64,000 bases of DNA from Geomonas oryzae (GCF_004117875.1 NZ_RAHW01000004.1:248001-312000), one strand, 5' to 3'; positions 1-9,610 are shown, counted from the first letter of the stretch. The notes: generated from the letters alone by a model not told the origin. Numbers and translations: made by a program.

Positions 1-453
1 CAGGCGGGCGCGAATGAGCAGTGCAAGCGGTGCCACATGGCGAACACGAAGGAGCTCAACAAGCGCTTCGCGGAGTTCGCGGAAGGGATGCCGCTGGCAA
101 CCTTCGGCAACGGCATCGACTGGGCCACCGCCTACAACGAGGGGAACATCCGCCCGGTCAACTCGCTTGCCGGCCAGGTGACGCTCCCCTTTCCGGAGAA
201 ACTGAAAAAACCCCTCAAACTCGGCACCACCTCGCCGCGCAGCGACGTGAGCTTCTCGCACCAGGACCACTACGCCGAACTCGACTGCTCCTCCTGCCAC
301 CCCGACGTCTTCAACATCAAGGTCAAATCCACCACCGCCTTCACCATGGAAACCAACATCTACGGGAACTTCTGCGGTGTCTGCCACATGCTGGTCGCCT
401 TCCCCATGAACGACTGCAGGCGCTGCCACAAGGGGATGAGCAACTCCTACTGA
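1..453 (+). CDS. multihaem c-type cytochrome, C-terminal part (5'-truncated by window edge)
   Basis: The reading frame is open from base 1, so the start lies outside the window. The 150 visible residues hold four CXXCH haem-attachment motifs: CKRCH at residues 8-12, CSSCH at 96-100, CGVCH at 125-129 and CRRCH at 139-143. Histidines in FSHQDH just before the second motif could be distal haem ligands, as in cytochrome c7/c3-like proteins. Such periplasmic electron carriers are abundant in Geobacter relatives. The total haem count and the export signal cannot be seen. The stop overlaps the end of the convergent peptidase gene by a few bases. The multihaem cytochrome call is secure; the subfamily is not. 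Confidence 0.85.
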   Translation, partial: QAGANEQCKRCHMANTKELNKRFAEFAEGMPLATFGNGIDWATAYNEGNIRPVNSLAGQVTLPFPEKLKKPLKLGTTSPRSDVSFSHQDHYAELDCSSCHPDVFNIKVKSTTAFTMETNIYGNFCGVCHMLVAFPMNDCRRCHKGMSNSY

Positions 454-1664
454 TCCCTTCTGCACCCGGCCCAGCAGGCCTGCCTGTCGAAGCCCACGAT
501 GGTTCCCCTGTCCTCGACCCTAAGCGCTGCGTATCGGTCCATGCCGAGGCAAAGCGCCGCGTAGATGCGCGCTGCCGCCAGCACCTCGGGGAAGGGGACC
601 TGTTCCTCCGGGGTGTGCGCGAGTTCCAGCGCCCCGGGCCCCAGGATGAGAGGACGGCACCCGGCGGCGTGGAAAAGGTTCCCGTCGGAATGGGAGCGGA
701 AGGCGTCGAAGCGCAAGGTGAGGCCGAGGGTACGGTAGACCTCCTCGAGGATCCTTGCCGGGGCGTTGTCGGTGCCGAGGTTGTACCCGGCCGAGGCGAA
801 GTCGAAGCTGACCGACAGGTCGAGCCCGGGGATGAACTGCCCGGCCCCGGCTACGGCGCGCCGGATCCCCTGTTCCACCGAGGCGGGGTCGCGCTCCGGC
901 GGCAGGTGCAGGTCGATCCAGGTCTCGCAGCGGTCCGGCACCACGAACCCCTTCTGGGATGAGTGCATCTCGCGGACCGAGTAGACGATCTCGGAGGCGC
1001 CGCGCTTGAAAAGCGGGTCCTTGCCGAGGTGCAAAAGCACACGCAGCATGCTCTCCACGGCGTTGTGCCCGAGCTCGGGAAGCGAGGAGTGGCTCCGGAC
1101 CCCCCGGGTGACGAACCCCGCCTCGAGGTAGCCGAAGTGGGCGAAACAGGCGGAGAGGCTCGTCGGCTCCCCGATCACCGCCCAGGAAGGTCGGCAGCGC
1201 TTCAGGAAGGCGGCGCTGCCGTCGCCGTTTTCCTCCTCGCCGACCACCAGCAAAAGCCCGACGTTCGGGCGGCGGGCCGGCTTCAGCGCCTGGGCCATGG
1301 CGAACCAGGTCTCGAGCATCGCCGCACACCCACCCTTCATGTCGGCGCTCCCCAGACCACGCACGATGTCCCCTTCTTCGCGCGCGCCGAATTCCTCCAG
1401 GTCCCAGGCCGGGACCGTGTCCACATGACCCACCAGGTAGAGTTCCGGCTCGTCCTCCCCCATGGTCACACGCAGGTTGTAGCGCTCCTCCTCGACCTCC
1501 TGGCGCTCCACGGTGAAGCCGGCGCGTGAGAGGAGGTCCTCCAGGTAGAGCTGCACGTCCTCTTCCTTCCCGGAAGGGGAGTAGACGTCGAGCATGTCGG
1601 TGAGGGTCCCTTTGAGGCGGACCGGATCGATGGCGGCCATCACCTCGGCTAGGCGCCCGCTCAT
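447..1664 (-). CDS. M20-family metallopeptidase (ArgE/DapE/ACY1 type deacylase)
   Basis: A 405-residue zinc-dependent amidohydrolase of the M20 family. Visible family motifs are GHVDTVP (metal His and Asp), GSADMKGG (bridging Asp), VVGEEENGDG (catalytic Glu pair) and a C-terminal RSHSDGN segment that supplies the late metal-binding His. The family removes N-acyl groups from amino acids or cleaves small peptides (ArgE, DapE, aminoacylase); the substrate cannot be told from sequence. The ATG at 1664 is chosen because it overlaps the stop of the upstream acetyltransferase gene as ATGA, which implies translational coupling. The longer open frame upstream lies inside that gene. A deacylase beside an acetyltransferase suggests that both act on N-acyl amino acids, but this is inference. 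Confidence 0.85.
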   Translation of the reverse strand: MSGRLAEVMAAIDPVRLKGTLTDMLDVYSPSGKEEDVQLYLEDLLSRAGFTVERQEVEEERYNLRVTMGEDEPELYLVGHVDTVPAWDLEEFGAREEGDIVRGLGSADMKGGCAAMLETWFAMAQALKPARRPNVGLLLVVGEEENGDGSAAFLKRCRPSWAVIGEPTSLSACFAHFGYLEAGFVTRGVRSHSSLPELGHNAVESMLRVLLHLGKDPLFKRGASEIVYSVREMHSSQKGFVVPDRCETWIDLHLPPERDPASVEQGIRRAVAGAGQFIPGLDLSVSFDFASAGYNLGTDNAPARILEEVYRTLGLTLRFDAFRSHSDGNLFHAAGCRPLILGPGALELAHTPEEQVPFPEVLAAARIYAALCLGMDRYAALRVEDRGTIVGFDRQACWAGCRRDQ

Positions 1665-2173
1665 TGCTTCTTCACCGATCTTTTCTTGTGACGTTTGGAG
1701 AGGTTGAGGGTCATGTAGACGTGCTCCTGCACGTTGTCGAAGCCGTGCTTTTTGAAGAAGCGGATGGCGGCTTCGTTGTCGGCCGAGGTGTCGATGATGA
1801 TCATGCGCACCCCCTGCTCCTTGAAGCGCCTCTTCAGTTCCTTGAAAAGGCGCTCGCCTACGCGCAGCTTCTGGAGTTCGCGGCGCACGCCGAGCCACAC
1901 CAGGTAGCCGTACTTCCAGGGGGAGTTGTGCTTTTTCACCGTGGTCCCGAGGGCGAAGCCGACGATGCGCTCCTCGTGCTCGGCGACGATGCAGAGTTCG
2001 TTGTCGGAGTTGAAGAGGGTGGTGATTTCGTACTCGTCCCAGGTGCGGTAGAGGCTCTGGGAGTACTCGGCGGTGAAGACCTCCTCGCCGATGTGGAACA
2101 CCTCGGGGAGGTCGTCGATGATCATCTCGCGGATACGGGGGGCGTCTTCTTCGTGCTGGACTTCGTGCGGCAT
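1661..2173 (-). CDS. GNAT-family N-acetyltransferase
   Basis: A 170-residue protein with the GNAT fold. The N-terminal half has a strand-helix region (residues about 13-60). The acetyl-CoA-binding motif A follows at about residues 96-115 (VRRELQKLRVGERLFKELKR, the Q/RxxGxG/A-like turn being QKLRVG). A typical motif B ends in AIRFFKKHGFDNV. The C-terminus is very basic (KRHKKRSVKK). GNAT enzymes transfer an acetyl group from acetyl-CoA to amines of small molecules or proteins; no substrate is evident. Its stop overlaps the start of the M20 peptidase by four bases, so the two form an operon and may act on a common metabolite. Confidence 0.82.
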   Translation of the reverse strand: MPHEVQHEEDAPRIREMIIDDLPEVFHIGEEVFTAEYSQSLYRTWDEYEITTLFNSDNELCIVAEHEERIVGFALGTTVKKHNSPWKYGYLVWLGVRRELQKLRVGERLFKELKRRFKEQGVRMIIIDTSADNEAAIRFFKKHGFDNVQEHVYMTLNLSKRHKKRSVKKQ

Positions 2174-2586
2174 GAGCTACCTCGTGACGGCTCTGATACC
2201 TGCTGCTGACATTATATCAGAGTTACGCGGGGGCGGACTGGAAGAGCTTTTTTCCCGGATCTAACTGCGCTGCGGGAGACGCTCACAGCACCGCGCGCTC
2301 CGTGAGCAGGAAGCATCGAGTCTTCGCCCGAGAGGGGCTAAGTCGTGTCGTGACGGCACTTGTCCCGCCGGGAAGATCCAAGGGCAGTCACAGCGTTTGC
2401 CGCGGCTGTCACCTCGCTTCACCACATGCCGCAGCCGCGCTTACGGAAAAACGTCTTCAAGGACAACAGCGCAGATTTACATGGTAAACTTCATGGGTCC
2501 AAAATCCTAAGGTTAGCCGCCTCCCATCTGAGTCTGCGTTCCGTCGCCAAAGTAGCCGTCGGCGCGGACCTATGACGTGGTGTCAC
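2174..2586. other. 413-bp intergenic region, no gene recognised
   Basis: This is the gap between the divergent acetyltransferase and tamA genes and must contain both promoters. Short open frames occur but have no convincing ribosome-binding site or protein-like composition. I see no clear -35/-10 pair, RNA motif or repeat. Confidence 0.4.
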
Positions 2587-4353
2587 ATGCCGAAACCCCT
2601 TCCCACATACCTCGTGCTTGCCCTCGCTTTCTCCTGGAGCCTCGCCCAGGCCGCGCCCGCGCACGCCGCCGAGCCGGTCGAGGTGGAGATCTCCGGCGTC
2701 GAGGGGGACGCGCTGGAAAACGTGCGCCAGGCGCTAACTCTGCCGCACGGACTTGTGCGTGAGGGAAAGGTGGACCGGCTCTGGCTCGAGCGTTTCGCGC
2801 GCCAGGCGCCGGAAAAGGCGCGGGTGGCGCTGCAGCCCTACGGCTACTACCGCGCCAGGGTGACTGCGGCGGTGCAGGGGGGCGGGAAGGGGAAAAGCGT
2901 TCTTGCGGTGACGGTGGAGCCGGGCGAGCCGGTGCGTGTGGCCGAGGTCGAGGTGAGGCTTGAAGGGAGCGGGAAAAAGGAAAAGGAGCTCGCCCATCTG
3001 GTCACCTCCTTCCCGGTGCGCCGGGGCGAGGTGCTGTCCCAGCCCGAGTACGAGCGGGGCAAGGGAGCCCTGCAGTCGCAGGCGCAGACCCTTGGGTACC
3101 TGGACGCCTCCTTCTCCCGCCACGAGATCCGCATCGCCCCCGACCTCGCCACGGCCCGCATCCTCCTCACCATGGAAACCGGCGCGCGCTACCGCTTCGA
3201 CGGCGTCCGCATCGAGGGAGCCCCCGACTATCCGCAGGTCTTTTTAAAGCGCTTCGTCGCCTTCAAGGAGGGGGACCCCTTCTCCTACGCGAAACTCGGG
3301 GAGACCCAGTTGAACTTCGCCAACTCCGAGCGTTTCCGCCAGGTGGTGGTGACGCCTCAGCGCGAGGAGGCGAAGGACCAGAAGGTGCCGGTGCTTATCC
3401 GGCTCACCGCCGCGCCGCGCCGCACCCTGCGCCCCGGCGTCGGCTACGGCACCGATACCGGCGGACGCTTCTCCGTGCGCTACCGCGATCTGAACCTTGC
3501 CCACGAAGGAAACGACCTCGACCTCAGCATCTACGTCGCCGAGAGGCTGCAGGGCTTCGCCGGCCGCTACACCATACCTGACGAAACCGACCACCGCAGC
3601 TCGAGCGCGATACAGCTGAACCTGCAGCAGGAGGACGTCTCCACCTACCAAAGCCGCCTTGCCGCCCTCGAGCTCGACCGCACCTTCGGCCTTGGGCGGG
3701 GCGAAGTCGCCACCGTCTACGTGAAGTTCCAGGAGGAGTTTTACACCGTCGGGACGGCGGATTCGCGCTCCCGCCTGGTGCTCCCGGGTTTCCGCTTCTC
3801 CAAGGAGCGCTTCAACGACATGATCCGCCCGACCCTGGGCTACCGCCTCTCCTTCGACCTGCGCGGCGCGCACCCCTATTTCGGCTCGGATGTCGGGCTT
3901 GGGCAGTTCATCGGCAACGCGAGCGTCCTCGTCCCGCTCCCCTGGCGCCTTGACTTCCATGCCCGGGGCAACGTGGGGTACAGCGTCCTCACCGACCCCT
4001 TCGCCGAGCTTCCCCCCTCGCTCCGCTTCTTCGCCGGCGGCGACCAGAGCGTGCGCGGCTACGCCTACCAGAGCCTCGGTCCCAAGGACTCCTCGGGCAA
4101 GGTGGTGGGCGGCAAGCACCTCCTGGTCGGGAGCATGGAGGTGGAGCGTGCGCTGTTCAAGAACTGGGGCGTCTCCCTGTTCCACGACATCGGCAACGCC
4201 TTCAACGATTACGCGCGCATGGATCTGCACCAGGGGGTGGGGATAGGGGCGCACTACTACACGCCGGTGGGGGGGCTGAACCTTTACTTCGCGAAGCCCT
4301 TGGATGAATCCCGTCTCTTTCGTATCCATTTCACCGTGGGGTTCGAATTTTGA
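2587..4353 (+). CDS. tamA: TamA-like outer-membrane BamA-family protein
   Basis: A 588-residue Omp85-family protein. A signal peptide (about residues 1-27, ending APAHA) is followed by POTRA-like domains (about 30-270). In the first, an LQPYGYYRARV segment is characteristic of TamA. The C-terminal half is a 16-stranded bacterial-surface-antigen barrel with GVGYGTDTGGRFSVRY at its start and FFAGGDQSVRGY near strand 12-13, and the chain ends in F as outer-membrane proteins do. TamA works with TamB in insertion of some outer-membrane proteins and in envelope lipid transport. The in-frame ATG at 2572 adds five residues ahead of the signal peptide; the ATG at 2587 gives a better signal. It overlaps tamB by four bases, so they form one operon. 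Confidence 0.9.
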   Translation: MPKPLPTYLVLALAFSWSLAQAAPAHAAEPVEVEISGVEGDALENVRQALTLPHGLVREGKVDRLWLERFARQAPEKARVALQPYGYYRARVTAAVQGGGKGKSVLAVTVEPGEPVRVAEVEVRLEGSGKKEKELAHLVTSFPVRRGEVLSQPEYERGKGALQSQAQTLGYLDASFSRHEIRIAPDLATARILLTMETGARYRFDGVRIEGAPDYPQVFLKRFVAFKEGDPFSYAKLGETQLNFANSERFRQVVVTPQREEAKDQKVPVLIRLTAAPRRTLRPGVGYGTDTGGRFSVRYRDLNLAHEGNDLDLSIYVAERLQGFAGRYTIPDETDHRSSSAIQLNLQQEDVSTYQSRLAALELDRTFGLGRGEVATVYVKFQEEFYTVGTADSRSRLVLPGFRFSKERFNDMIRPTLGYRLSFDLRGAHPYFGSDVGLGQFIGNASVLVPLPWRLDFHARGNVGYSVLTDPFAELPPSLRFFAGGDQSVRGYAYQSLGPKDSSGKVVGGKHLLVGSMEVERALFKNWGVSLFHDIGNAFNDYARMDLHQGVGIGAHYYTPVGGLNLYFAKPLDESRLFRIHFTVGFEF

Positions 4354-7300
4354 AACGCGTCGCACTCTACATAGCGGCCCCCGCGGTCGGCCTTTCCCTG
4401 CTCTTGGCCGGCGGGGCGGCCTGGCTCGTCTACACGAGTTCCGGGGCGCGTTTCGCCCTGGTCACCCTTGCCGGTATGGGGGGGAAGGCGAGCGTGCAAC
4501 AGGTGGAGGGGCGCCTTCGCGACCGGCTCCTCGTCAAAGGACTGCGCCTTTCCCGACCGAACCTGGTCGTCGAGGTCGAGCGCCTCGAGCTTTCCTGGGA
4601 GCCTGAGCGACTCTTCCGGGGCGAGCTTTTGGTGCACGAGATAGGGGTCGCCTCGGTGCGCATAAAGGATGACACGCCGCTTTCCGCCAAGGCCCCCGAT
4701 CTCGCCTGGCCGAAGCCTGGCGCCCTTTTGCGCCGCCTGGACGCCCGCGTGGAGCGCATCTCGGTAAAGGGGGTGAGCTACCGCCACCAGCAGGGAGAGC
4801 CGTTCGTGTTAAAAGAGCTGGCCGCCGGGATGACCCTGAAAGACGGTCTTTTGACCCTCTCGGGGGGGAGCCTCTCCCTGGAAAACGGCAAGGTGACCGG
4901 CCTTGTCGAGGCGGGGCTCCGGCAGCCGTCGCTGAGGCTCGACCTGCAACTCGCCCCGGCGACCCCCGTGGCCGATCGCGACGCCGTCTCAGTCAAGGCA
5001 CGCCTTGTTCCCGGTCGTGCACCGGAGCAGCTTGCCGGACCGGTGGAACTCGAGGGGAAAAGGGGAGGGGCTCGCCGCCTGGAGGTGAACGGAGAGCTCG
5101 GCGTCACCCGTACCGGCTTCAACTTAAGGTCGCTGCGCCTCTTCCGCCCCGGGCGCCCCGGGACCCTCACCGGCAACGGGAGCATGACCCTCACCGTTTC
5201 GGAACCCCTCTTCGCCCTCGCGCTCGCCGCGGACCATCTGGACCTTTCGAAGGAGCTCGACCGTCCCGCCGTTTTGAACGGCACGCTCACCTTTTCCGGG
5301 ATCCCCTCCGCCTATACCGGCACCTTCGCGCTCACCAACAAGGGGACCGGCTGGGAGAACATGGGACTCGCGGCGCACTACCGCGGCGGCAAGAGCGGCG
5401 TGCGCTTGGCGCCCCTTTCCGGCAACTGGCTGAAGGGTAGCGTGCGCGGCGCGCTCGACGTGGACTGGAGCCGCGGGTGGAAGGTGGCCGGGAACCTTTC
5501 CGGGCGCGGGCTCGACCCCTCGCGCCTTGCCGCCGACTGGGACGGTAAGGTGAACCTCGACATAAACGGCTCGATCGGGCAGACGGGCGGCGGTCCCGTA
5601 TCCGGTGCGCTCCGGGCGCACCTATTACAAAGCAGGCTCAAGGGGCGCGAGCTCTCCGGCGAACTGGAAGGGGGCTTCGAGGGGGCGCGCCTCGCCGTGA
5701 AACGCCTCCTCCTCGCCGGCCGGGGCTTCCGGTTCTCGGGCCACGGCGAGGTCGACCGGCGTTTCGATTTCGCCGCCGACGTGGGTGACCTCTCCTCGCT
5801 GCTGCCGGGAAGCGCCGGGGCGCTCAAGACGGAGGGGTGGCTGCGCTGGCGCGACGGGATGCTCTCCGGCGCGGCAACTGGGGCCGGGCAAAACCTCGCC
5901 GCAGGAGGCGCCACTGCCGGGGCGGTGCAGCTCTCCGCCACCCTTAGCGAGGGGAAGGACCATCCGGTGCAGCTGACCGGGACGGCGTCGGCGCTCAGCA
6001 CCGCGGGGCTGAGAGTGGACACGGCAAGCTTCGCCCTCGCAGGGACCGCGGCGCGGCACACCCTGGAGGCGCGCCTTGCCTCCCGGGCCGCCACCGTAGA
6101 TTTCATGGCCTCCGGCGGCTACGCCGACGGTACGTGGCGCGGCGAGCTCGCGCGCCTTACCGGAAACGACGGCGTCGGCCCGTTCGCCCTCGCCGCACCG
6201 GCGCAAGTAGTCGTCGGGAACGGACGCTTCAGCACCACGCCGCTTGTCCTTAACGGTGCCCCCGGCGAACGTATCGAGCTCTCCGGAAACATGAGCCGCG
6301 ATCGTTCCGGCAAGCTCATCGGCGCCTGGCAGCACCTGAACCTCGCCCGCGCCAACGCCTGGCTCACCGCCGGCGAGATGACGGGGGAGAGTTCCGGCAG
6401 CCTGGAAATTCTCCTTGCCCGCGGCGGGGGCGTCGCCCTCTCCGCACGCGCCGAGGCGGCGGGCGCCTTCGCCAGGGAGGGGAAGCGTGTCGGCTTCGAT
6501 CGCTTGGAGGCGACCGTTCAGGGGGGAAAGAGTGGAGTCGATGCCACCGTCGACCTCACCATGGAGAAGGGGGAGGGAAACGCGCGGCTGGCCTTCCGCT
6601 CCGATCGTCCCGCACGGCTCGCGCTACCCGACCGTGGCGAGGTCTCGCTTTTGCTGACGAACCTGGACCTGGCGCTTTTGCGTCCCTTCCTCGCGACGGA
6701 AGTCATCCTCGACGGCCGCCTGAACGCCGAGGCGCACGGGCGCCTGCTGCCGGGCGGGAAGATGGACCTGGAGGGGAACACCGCGCTCACCGGCGGTACC
6801 TTCAAGTGGCAAGACAAGGGGGATCGGTTCGATGCCTCGATCGACCGGGCCGGCCTCTCCTTCCGCTGGCTGAACGCTGCCGCCGCAGGGAAAAGGGGAG
6901 GGGAACTCGTCCTGCACGGCCGGGCCGAGGCGACCGGTGAGTACCGCTCGCAAGGGGAGAAGCTGATCGGCAGCCAGTTCACCCTCGCCGTCGATGCGGA
7001 TAAAACCGGAACCAAGGGGGAAGCGCAGCTCTGGCTCGACACCGGCGGGAGCCTCACCGCGGCGCTCACCTCGTCGACCCCCGCCGGCACCGCACTCCCG
7101 GAGACCGGCGACGTCACCGTTCAGTGGAGCGGCATCAAGCCCGCCCTTTTGCGCCCGTGGCTTCCCGGAGCGCTGGAGTTGCAGGGTGAACTGGACGGAA
7201 GCGCGCAAGGGAAGCTGCTCGCCGGAAGGCGCCTGGAGGCGGCGGGCGAGGCCATCTTCACCCAGGGAAGCGCCACCTGGCAGGGGGCAAACGGTGCGGC

Positions 7301-8795
7301 AAGCGCAGGCATCCGTACCGCCCGTTTCACCTTCGACTGGCGCGGCGACGCACTGACCGGCGACCTCGACCTCGCGCTCGCCGAATACGGCCAGGGAAAA
7401 GGAGAGTTCCGGCTCCCGGTGCCCGCCCGACTCCCGGTCACCCCCGAGCAAAACGGAGCGGTGAGCGGGAGCTTCGCCGGAAAACTGCGCGAGCACGGCT
7501 TCCTCACAGCACTCTTCCCCGGCCTCGTGCAGGAGAGCCGCGGCCTCATCGAAGCCGATCTGAAGGTGGGGGGCGTCTGGGGCGATCCGACCGTGCAGGG
7601 AACCCTGCACCTCTCCGATGCCGGTGCCTACCTCCCGAGTGCCGGGATCACCCTGACCGGGGTCGAACTCTCCGCGCGCCTGGAAAAGGACCTGTTTCTC
7701 ATCGAACGGCTGCGCGCCGTCTCCGGCGGCGGCGAACTGGTGGGTAACCTGAGGGCGCGGCTTGCCGGATGGGAGGTACGGGATTTCCAGGGGACCCTGA
7801 GCGGCCAGCGCTTCCAGACCGTCTACCTTCCTGAACTCACCATGTACACCTCGCCGCAACTCACCTTCGAGGGGACCGGGACCCGCGCCACCCTGGCCGG
7901 TGAGATCGGCATCCCGGAGATGCTCGTGAGCGGCCCGCCGGTGCAGAAGATGGTCACCCCGAGCGAGGACGTCATCTTCGAGGGGGCGCCGCCCCAGGCG
8001 AAGCAGGCCGCGTTCCCGCTGCAACTCGATGGGCGCGTGAAGGTGACGCTCGGGGACAAGGTGCGGGTGGAGGCCTCCGGAATCGACGCGAAGCTTGGCG
8101 GGAGCATGGATCTCGTCTTGAACGGGATCGACGACATCCAGAGTTCCGGCGAGATCAAGGTGGTGGAGGGGCGTTACCGCGCCTACGGCATGGACCTGCA
8201 GATCGTGCGCGGCAGGCTCTACTACGTGAACGACCCGGTGACCCGTCCGACCCTCGACGTCCTCGCCCTGCGCACGGTGGGCGACGTGAAGGCGGGCGTC
8301 ACCGTAGGCGGGAGCCTGAAGGCCCCGGTGGTGAAGCTCTACTCCGAGCCGACCATGCCCGAGGTGGACATCCTGGCGTACATGGTGCTCGGCCATCCGA
8401 TGGGCGAAAGCGGGGAGCAGGGGGGGATGCTCGCCACCGCCGCCGCCTCGCTCTTCTCCATGGGTAAATCCGAGTCGCTGCAGGAGCAGATAAAGGACCG
8501 CCTGGGGCTGAGCACGCTAGGTCTCGAGCGGGTCGACACCTCGACCACCGGCCGCATGGGGTACAAGGAGCTCCCCACCACCCCAGGCGGCGTGAAGCAG
8601 CCCACCGTCGGCGAGTCCCTCTTCACCGTCGGCAAGTACCTCACCCCGAAGCTTTACCTGAGTTACGGCCGCTCCCTCATCACCGGCCAAAACCTCTTCC
8701 GGCTCCGCTACGATATCTTCAAGCGTCTCCAGATCGAGACCCAGAGTGGCTCCGAGTCCGGCGCGGACCTTTACTACAAAATGGAATTCAACTGA
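4350..8795 (+). CDS. tamB: TamB translocation and assembly module inner-membrane protein
   Basis: A 1481-residue protein with one N-terminal membrane helix (about residues 5-28), then a very long repetitive beta-rich body. The C-terminal DUF490/TamB domain is recognisable by DLQIVRGRLYYVNDP, TRPTLDVLALR and EVDILAYMVLGHP. The chain ends in YYKMEFN, close to the aromatic C-terminus usual in the family. TamB spans the periplasm as a hydrophobic groove and partners TamA; recent work assigns the AsmA/TamB family to phospholipid transport to the outer membrane. The start is a TTG whose last two bases overlap the tamA TGA, so translation is probably coupled. The length fits the long deltaproteobacterial TamB forms. 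Confidence 0.92.
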   Translation: MKRVALYIAAPAVGLSLLLAGGAAWLVYTSSGARFALVTLAGMGGKASVQQVEGRLRDRLLVKGLRLSRPNLVVEVERLELSWEPERLFRGELLVHEIGVASVRIKDDTPLSAKAPDLAWPKPGALLRRLDARVERISVKGVSYRHQQGEPFVLKELAAGMTLKDGLLTLSGGSLSLENGKVTGLVEAGLRQPSLRLDLQLAPATPVADRDAVSVKARLVPGRAPEQLAGPVELEGKRGGARRLEVNGELGVTRTGFNLRSLRLFRPGRPGTLTGNGSMTLTVSEPLFALALAADHLDLSKELDRPAVLNGTLTFSGIPSAYTGTFALTNKGTGWENMGLAAHYRGGKSGVRLAPLSGNWLKGSVRGALDVDWSRGWKVAGNLSGRGLDPSRLAADWDGKVNLDINGSIGQTGGGPVSGALRAHLLQSRLKGRELSGELEGGFEGARLAVKRLLLAGRGFRFSGHGEVDRRFDFAADVGDLSSLLPGSAGALKTEGWLRWRDGMLSGAATGAGQNLAAGGATAGAVQLSATLSEGKDHPVQLTGTASALSTAGLRVDTASFALAGTAARHTLEARLASRAATVDFMASGGYADGTWRGELARLTGNDGVGPFALAAPAQVVVGNGRFSTTPLVLNGAPGERIELSGNMSRDRSGKLIGAWQHLNLARANAWLTAGEMTGESSGSLEILLARGGGVALSARAEAAGAFAREGKRVGFDRLEATVQGGKSGVDATVDLTMEKGEGNARLAFRSDRPARLALPDRGEVSLLLTNLDLALLRPFLATEVILDGRLNAEAHGRLLPGGKMDLEGNTALTGGTFKWQDKGDRFDASIDRAGLSFRWLNAAAAGKRGGELVLHGRAEATGEYRSQGEKLIGSQFTLAVDADKTGTKGEAQLWLDTGGSLTAALTSSTPAGTALPETGDVTVQWSGIKPALLRPWLPGALELQGELDGSAQGKLLAGRRLEAAGEAIFTQGSATWQGANGAASAGIRTARFTFDWRGDALTGDLDLALAEYGQGKGEFRLPVPARLPVTPEQNGAVSGSFAGKLREHGFLTALFPGLVQESRGLIEADLKVGGVWGDPTVQGTLHLSDAGAYLPSAGITLTGVELSARLEKDLFLIERLRAVSGGGELVGNLRARLAGWEVRDFQGTLSGQRFQTVYLPELTMYTSPQLTFEGTGTRATLAGEIGIPEMLVSGPPVQKMVTPSEDVIFEGAPPQAKQAAFPLQLDGRVKVTLGDKVRVEASGIDAKLGGSMDLVLNGIDDIQSSGEIKVVEGRYRAYGMDLQIVRGRLYYVNDPVTRPTLDVLALRTVGDVKAGVTVGGSLKAPVVKLYSEPTMPEVDILAYMVLGHPMGESGEQGGMLATAAASLFSMGKSESLQEQIKDRLGLSTLGLERVDTSTTGRMGYKELPTTPGGVKQPTVGESLFTVGKYLTPKLYLSYGRSLITGQNLFRLRYDIFKRLQIETQSGSESGADLYYKMEFN

Positions 8796-8816
8796 CCCCT
8801 TTGGATCTGGGGATAC

Positions 8817-8843
8817 TTGACGTATGGAAATATTTTCTATATT
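8817..8843 (+). promoter_or_regulatory. possible sigma-70 promoter at the DUF4160 start
   Basis: TTGACG at 8817-8822 is followed after 15 bases by TATATT (8838-8843), only three bases before the ATG at 8847. If used, the transcript would be nearly leaderless. The spacer is two bases short of ideal. Confidence 0.4.
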
Positions 8844-8846
8844 TGT

Positions 8847-9074
8847 ATGACTACAAAGTATCGCTTCGCTAACTTCCGGATCACGCTGCGGGAGAGGGAT
8901 CATAACCCTCCTCATGTTCATCTCATGGGGCCGGATTTCGAAGCGGTGATCTGCCTGGGTACGCTTGATGTACTTGATGGCGCCGCTCCTGCGAAGGTGC
9001 TGCGTCACGCACTGAGATGGCTTGATGAAAACAAAGAGGAGTTGATAAGACAATGGCACACGCTACACGGGTAA
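8847..9074 (+). CDS. DUF4160 domain protein
   Basis: A 75-residue protein that is almost entirely a DUF4160 domain. It has the family's central motif RDHNPPHVH followed by an acidic strand (DFEAVICLG) and a C-terminal helix WLDENKEELIRQWHTLHG. The function of DUF4160 is unknown. It is commonly encoded next to a DUF2442 gene, as here, and the pairing has been suggested to be toxin-antitoxin-like. A TTG ten codons upstream is open, but the ATG at 8847 gives the family's usual length and leaves the putative promoter free. It overlaps the DUF2442 gene by 22 bases. Confidence 0.8.
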   Translation: MTTKYRFANFRITLRERDHNPPHVHLMGPDFEAVICLGTLDVLDGAAPAKVLRHALRWLDENKEELIRQWHTLHG

Positions 9075-9514
9075 CCCGCCCCAGGTTGACGGCCGTGACT
9101 CCTGTTGCGGATTTCTGTATTTCTGTCCGTTTCGCAGACGGCTCCGGCGGCACGGTCAATCTTAAAGACTCGATCTTCACTGCACCCGGGCTTGCACCTC
9201 TGCGGGATCCTGCGGCCTTCTCTGGAGCCGTCCTGGGCGAATATGGGTGGGAGGCGGAATGGCCTCAATTCGACATACAGATCGGAGCTGACACCCTTCT
9301 GGCCGACCTGCTCGAGCAGACCTCGGAAACACCCGCGGACCGGTTCACCGTTTGGCGCATCCGTAACGGTCTTTCTTTGGCGGCTGCCAGCCGAGAGCTT
9401 GGGGTCACGATAAGAACCGTGAGCGCGTATGGTTCCGGCGCCCGCCCCATTCCCCGCACCGTTGAGCTTGCCTGCATAGGGTGGGAAGAGGAACAGCGGA
9501 GAAAATCAGGTTAG
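9053..9514 (+). CDS. DUF2442 domain protein with C-terminal helix-turn-helix
   Basis: A 153-residue protein in two parts. Residues about 10-88 match DUF2442 (VTPVADFCISVRFADGSGG, then WEAEWPQFDIQIGADTLLAD). Residues about 96-145 form a helix-turn-helix of the XRE/AsnC-like kind (FTVWRIRNGLSLAAASRELG, VTIRTVSAY). The DNA-binding half suggests that this partner could autoregulate the pair, as antitoxins do; that is inference. The ATG at 9053 lies inside the DUF4160 gene, so the two are translated from one message. The pair sits just outside the repeat/cassette island and on the opposite strand. Confidence 0.75.
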   Translation: MAHATRVTRPRLTAVTPVADFCISVRFADGSGGTVNLKDSIFTAPGLAPLRDPAAFSGAVLGEYGWEAEWPQFDIQIGADTLLADLLEQTSETPADRFTVWRIRNGLSLAAASRELGVTIRTVSAYGSGARPIPRTVELACIGWEEEQRRKSG

Positions 9515-9610
9515 CTGTGGTGCCCCTCGACATCCCCATTTCATTCTTCTCTTGGCGGTTTCCCTTCCTTTCATGACAGCCCGTACGCCGTCATCTCGTA
9601 CCTGTCCGTG

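Noticed and set aside
2302..2575. Small open frames upstream of tamA
   Set aside because: No ribosome-binding site, no protein-like pattern, and they differ in frame from tamA.
6624..8396. Long minus-strand open frame (590 codons) opposite tamB, and similar ones opposite other genes
   Set aside because: Shadow frames of GC-rich genes: composition rich in Arg/Gly/His, no start signal, no recognisable protein.
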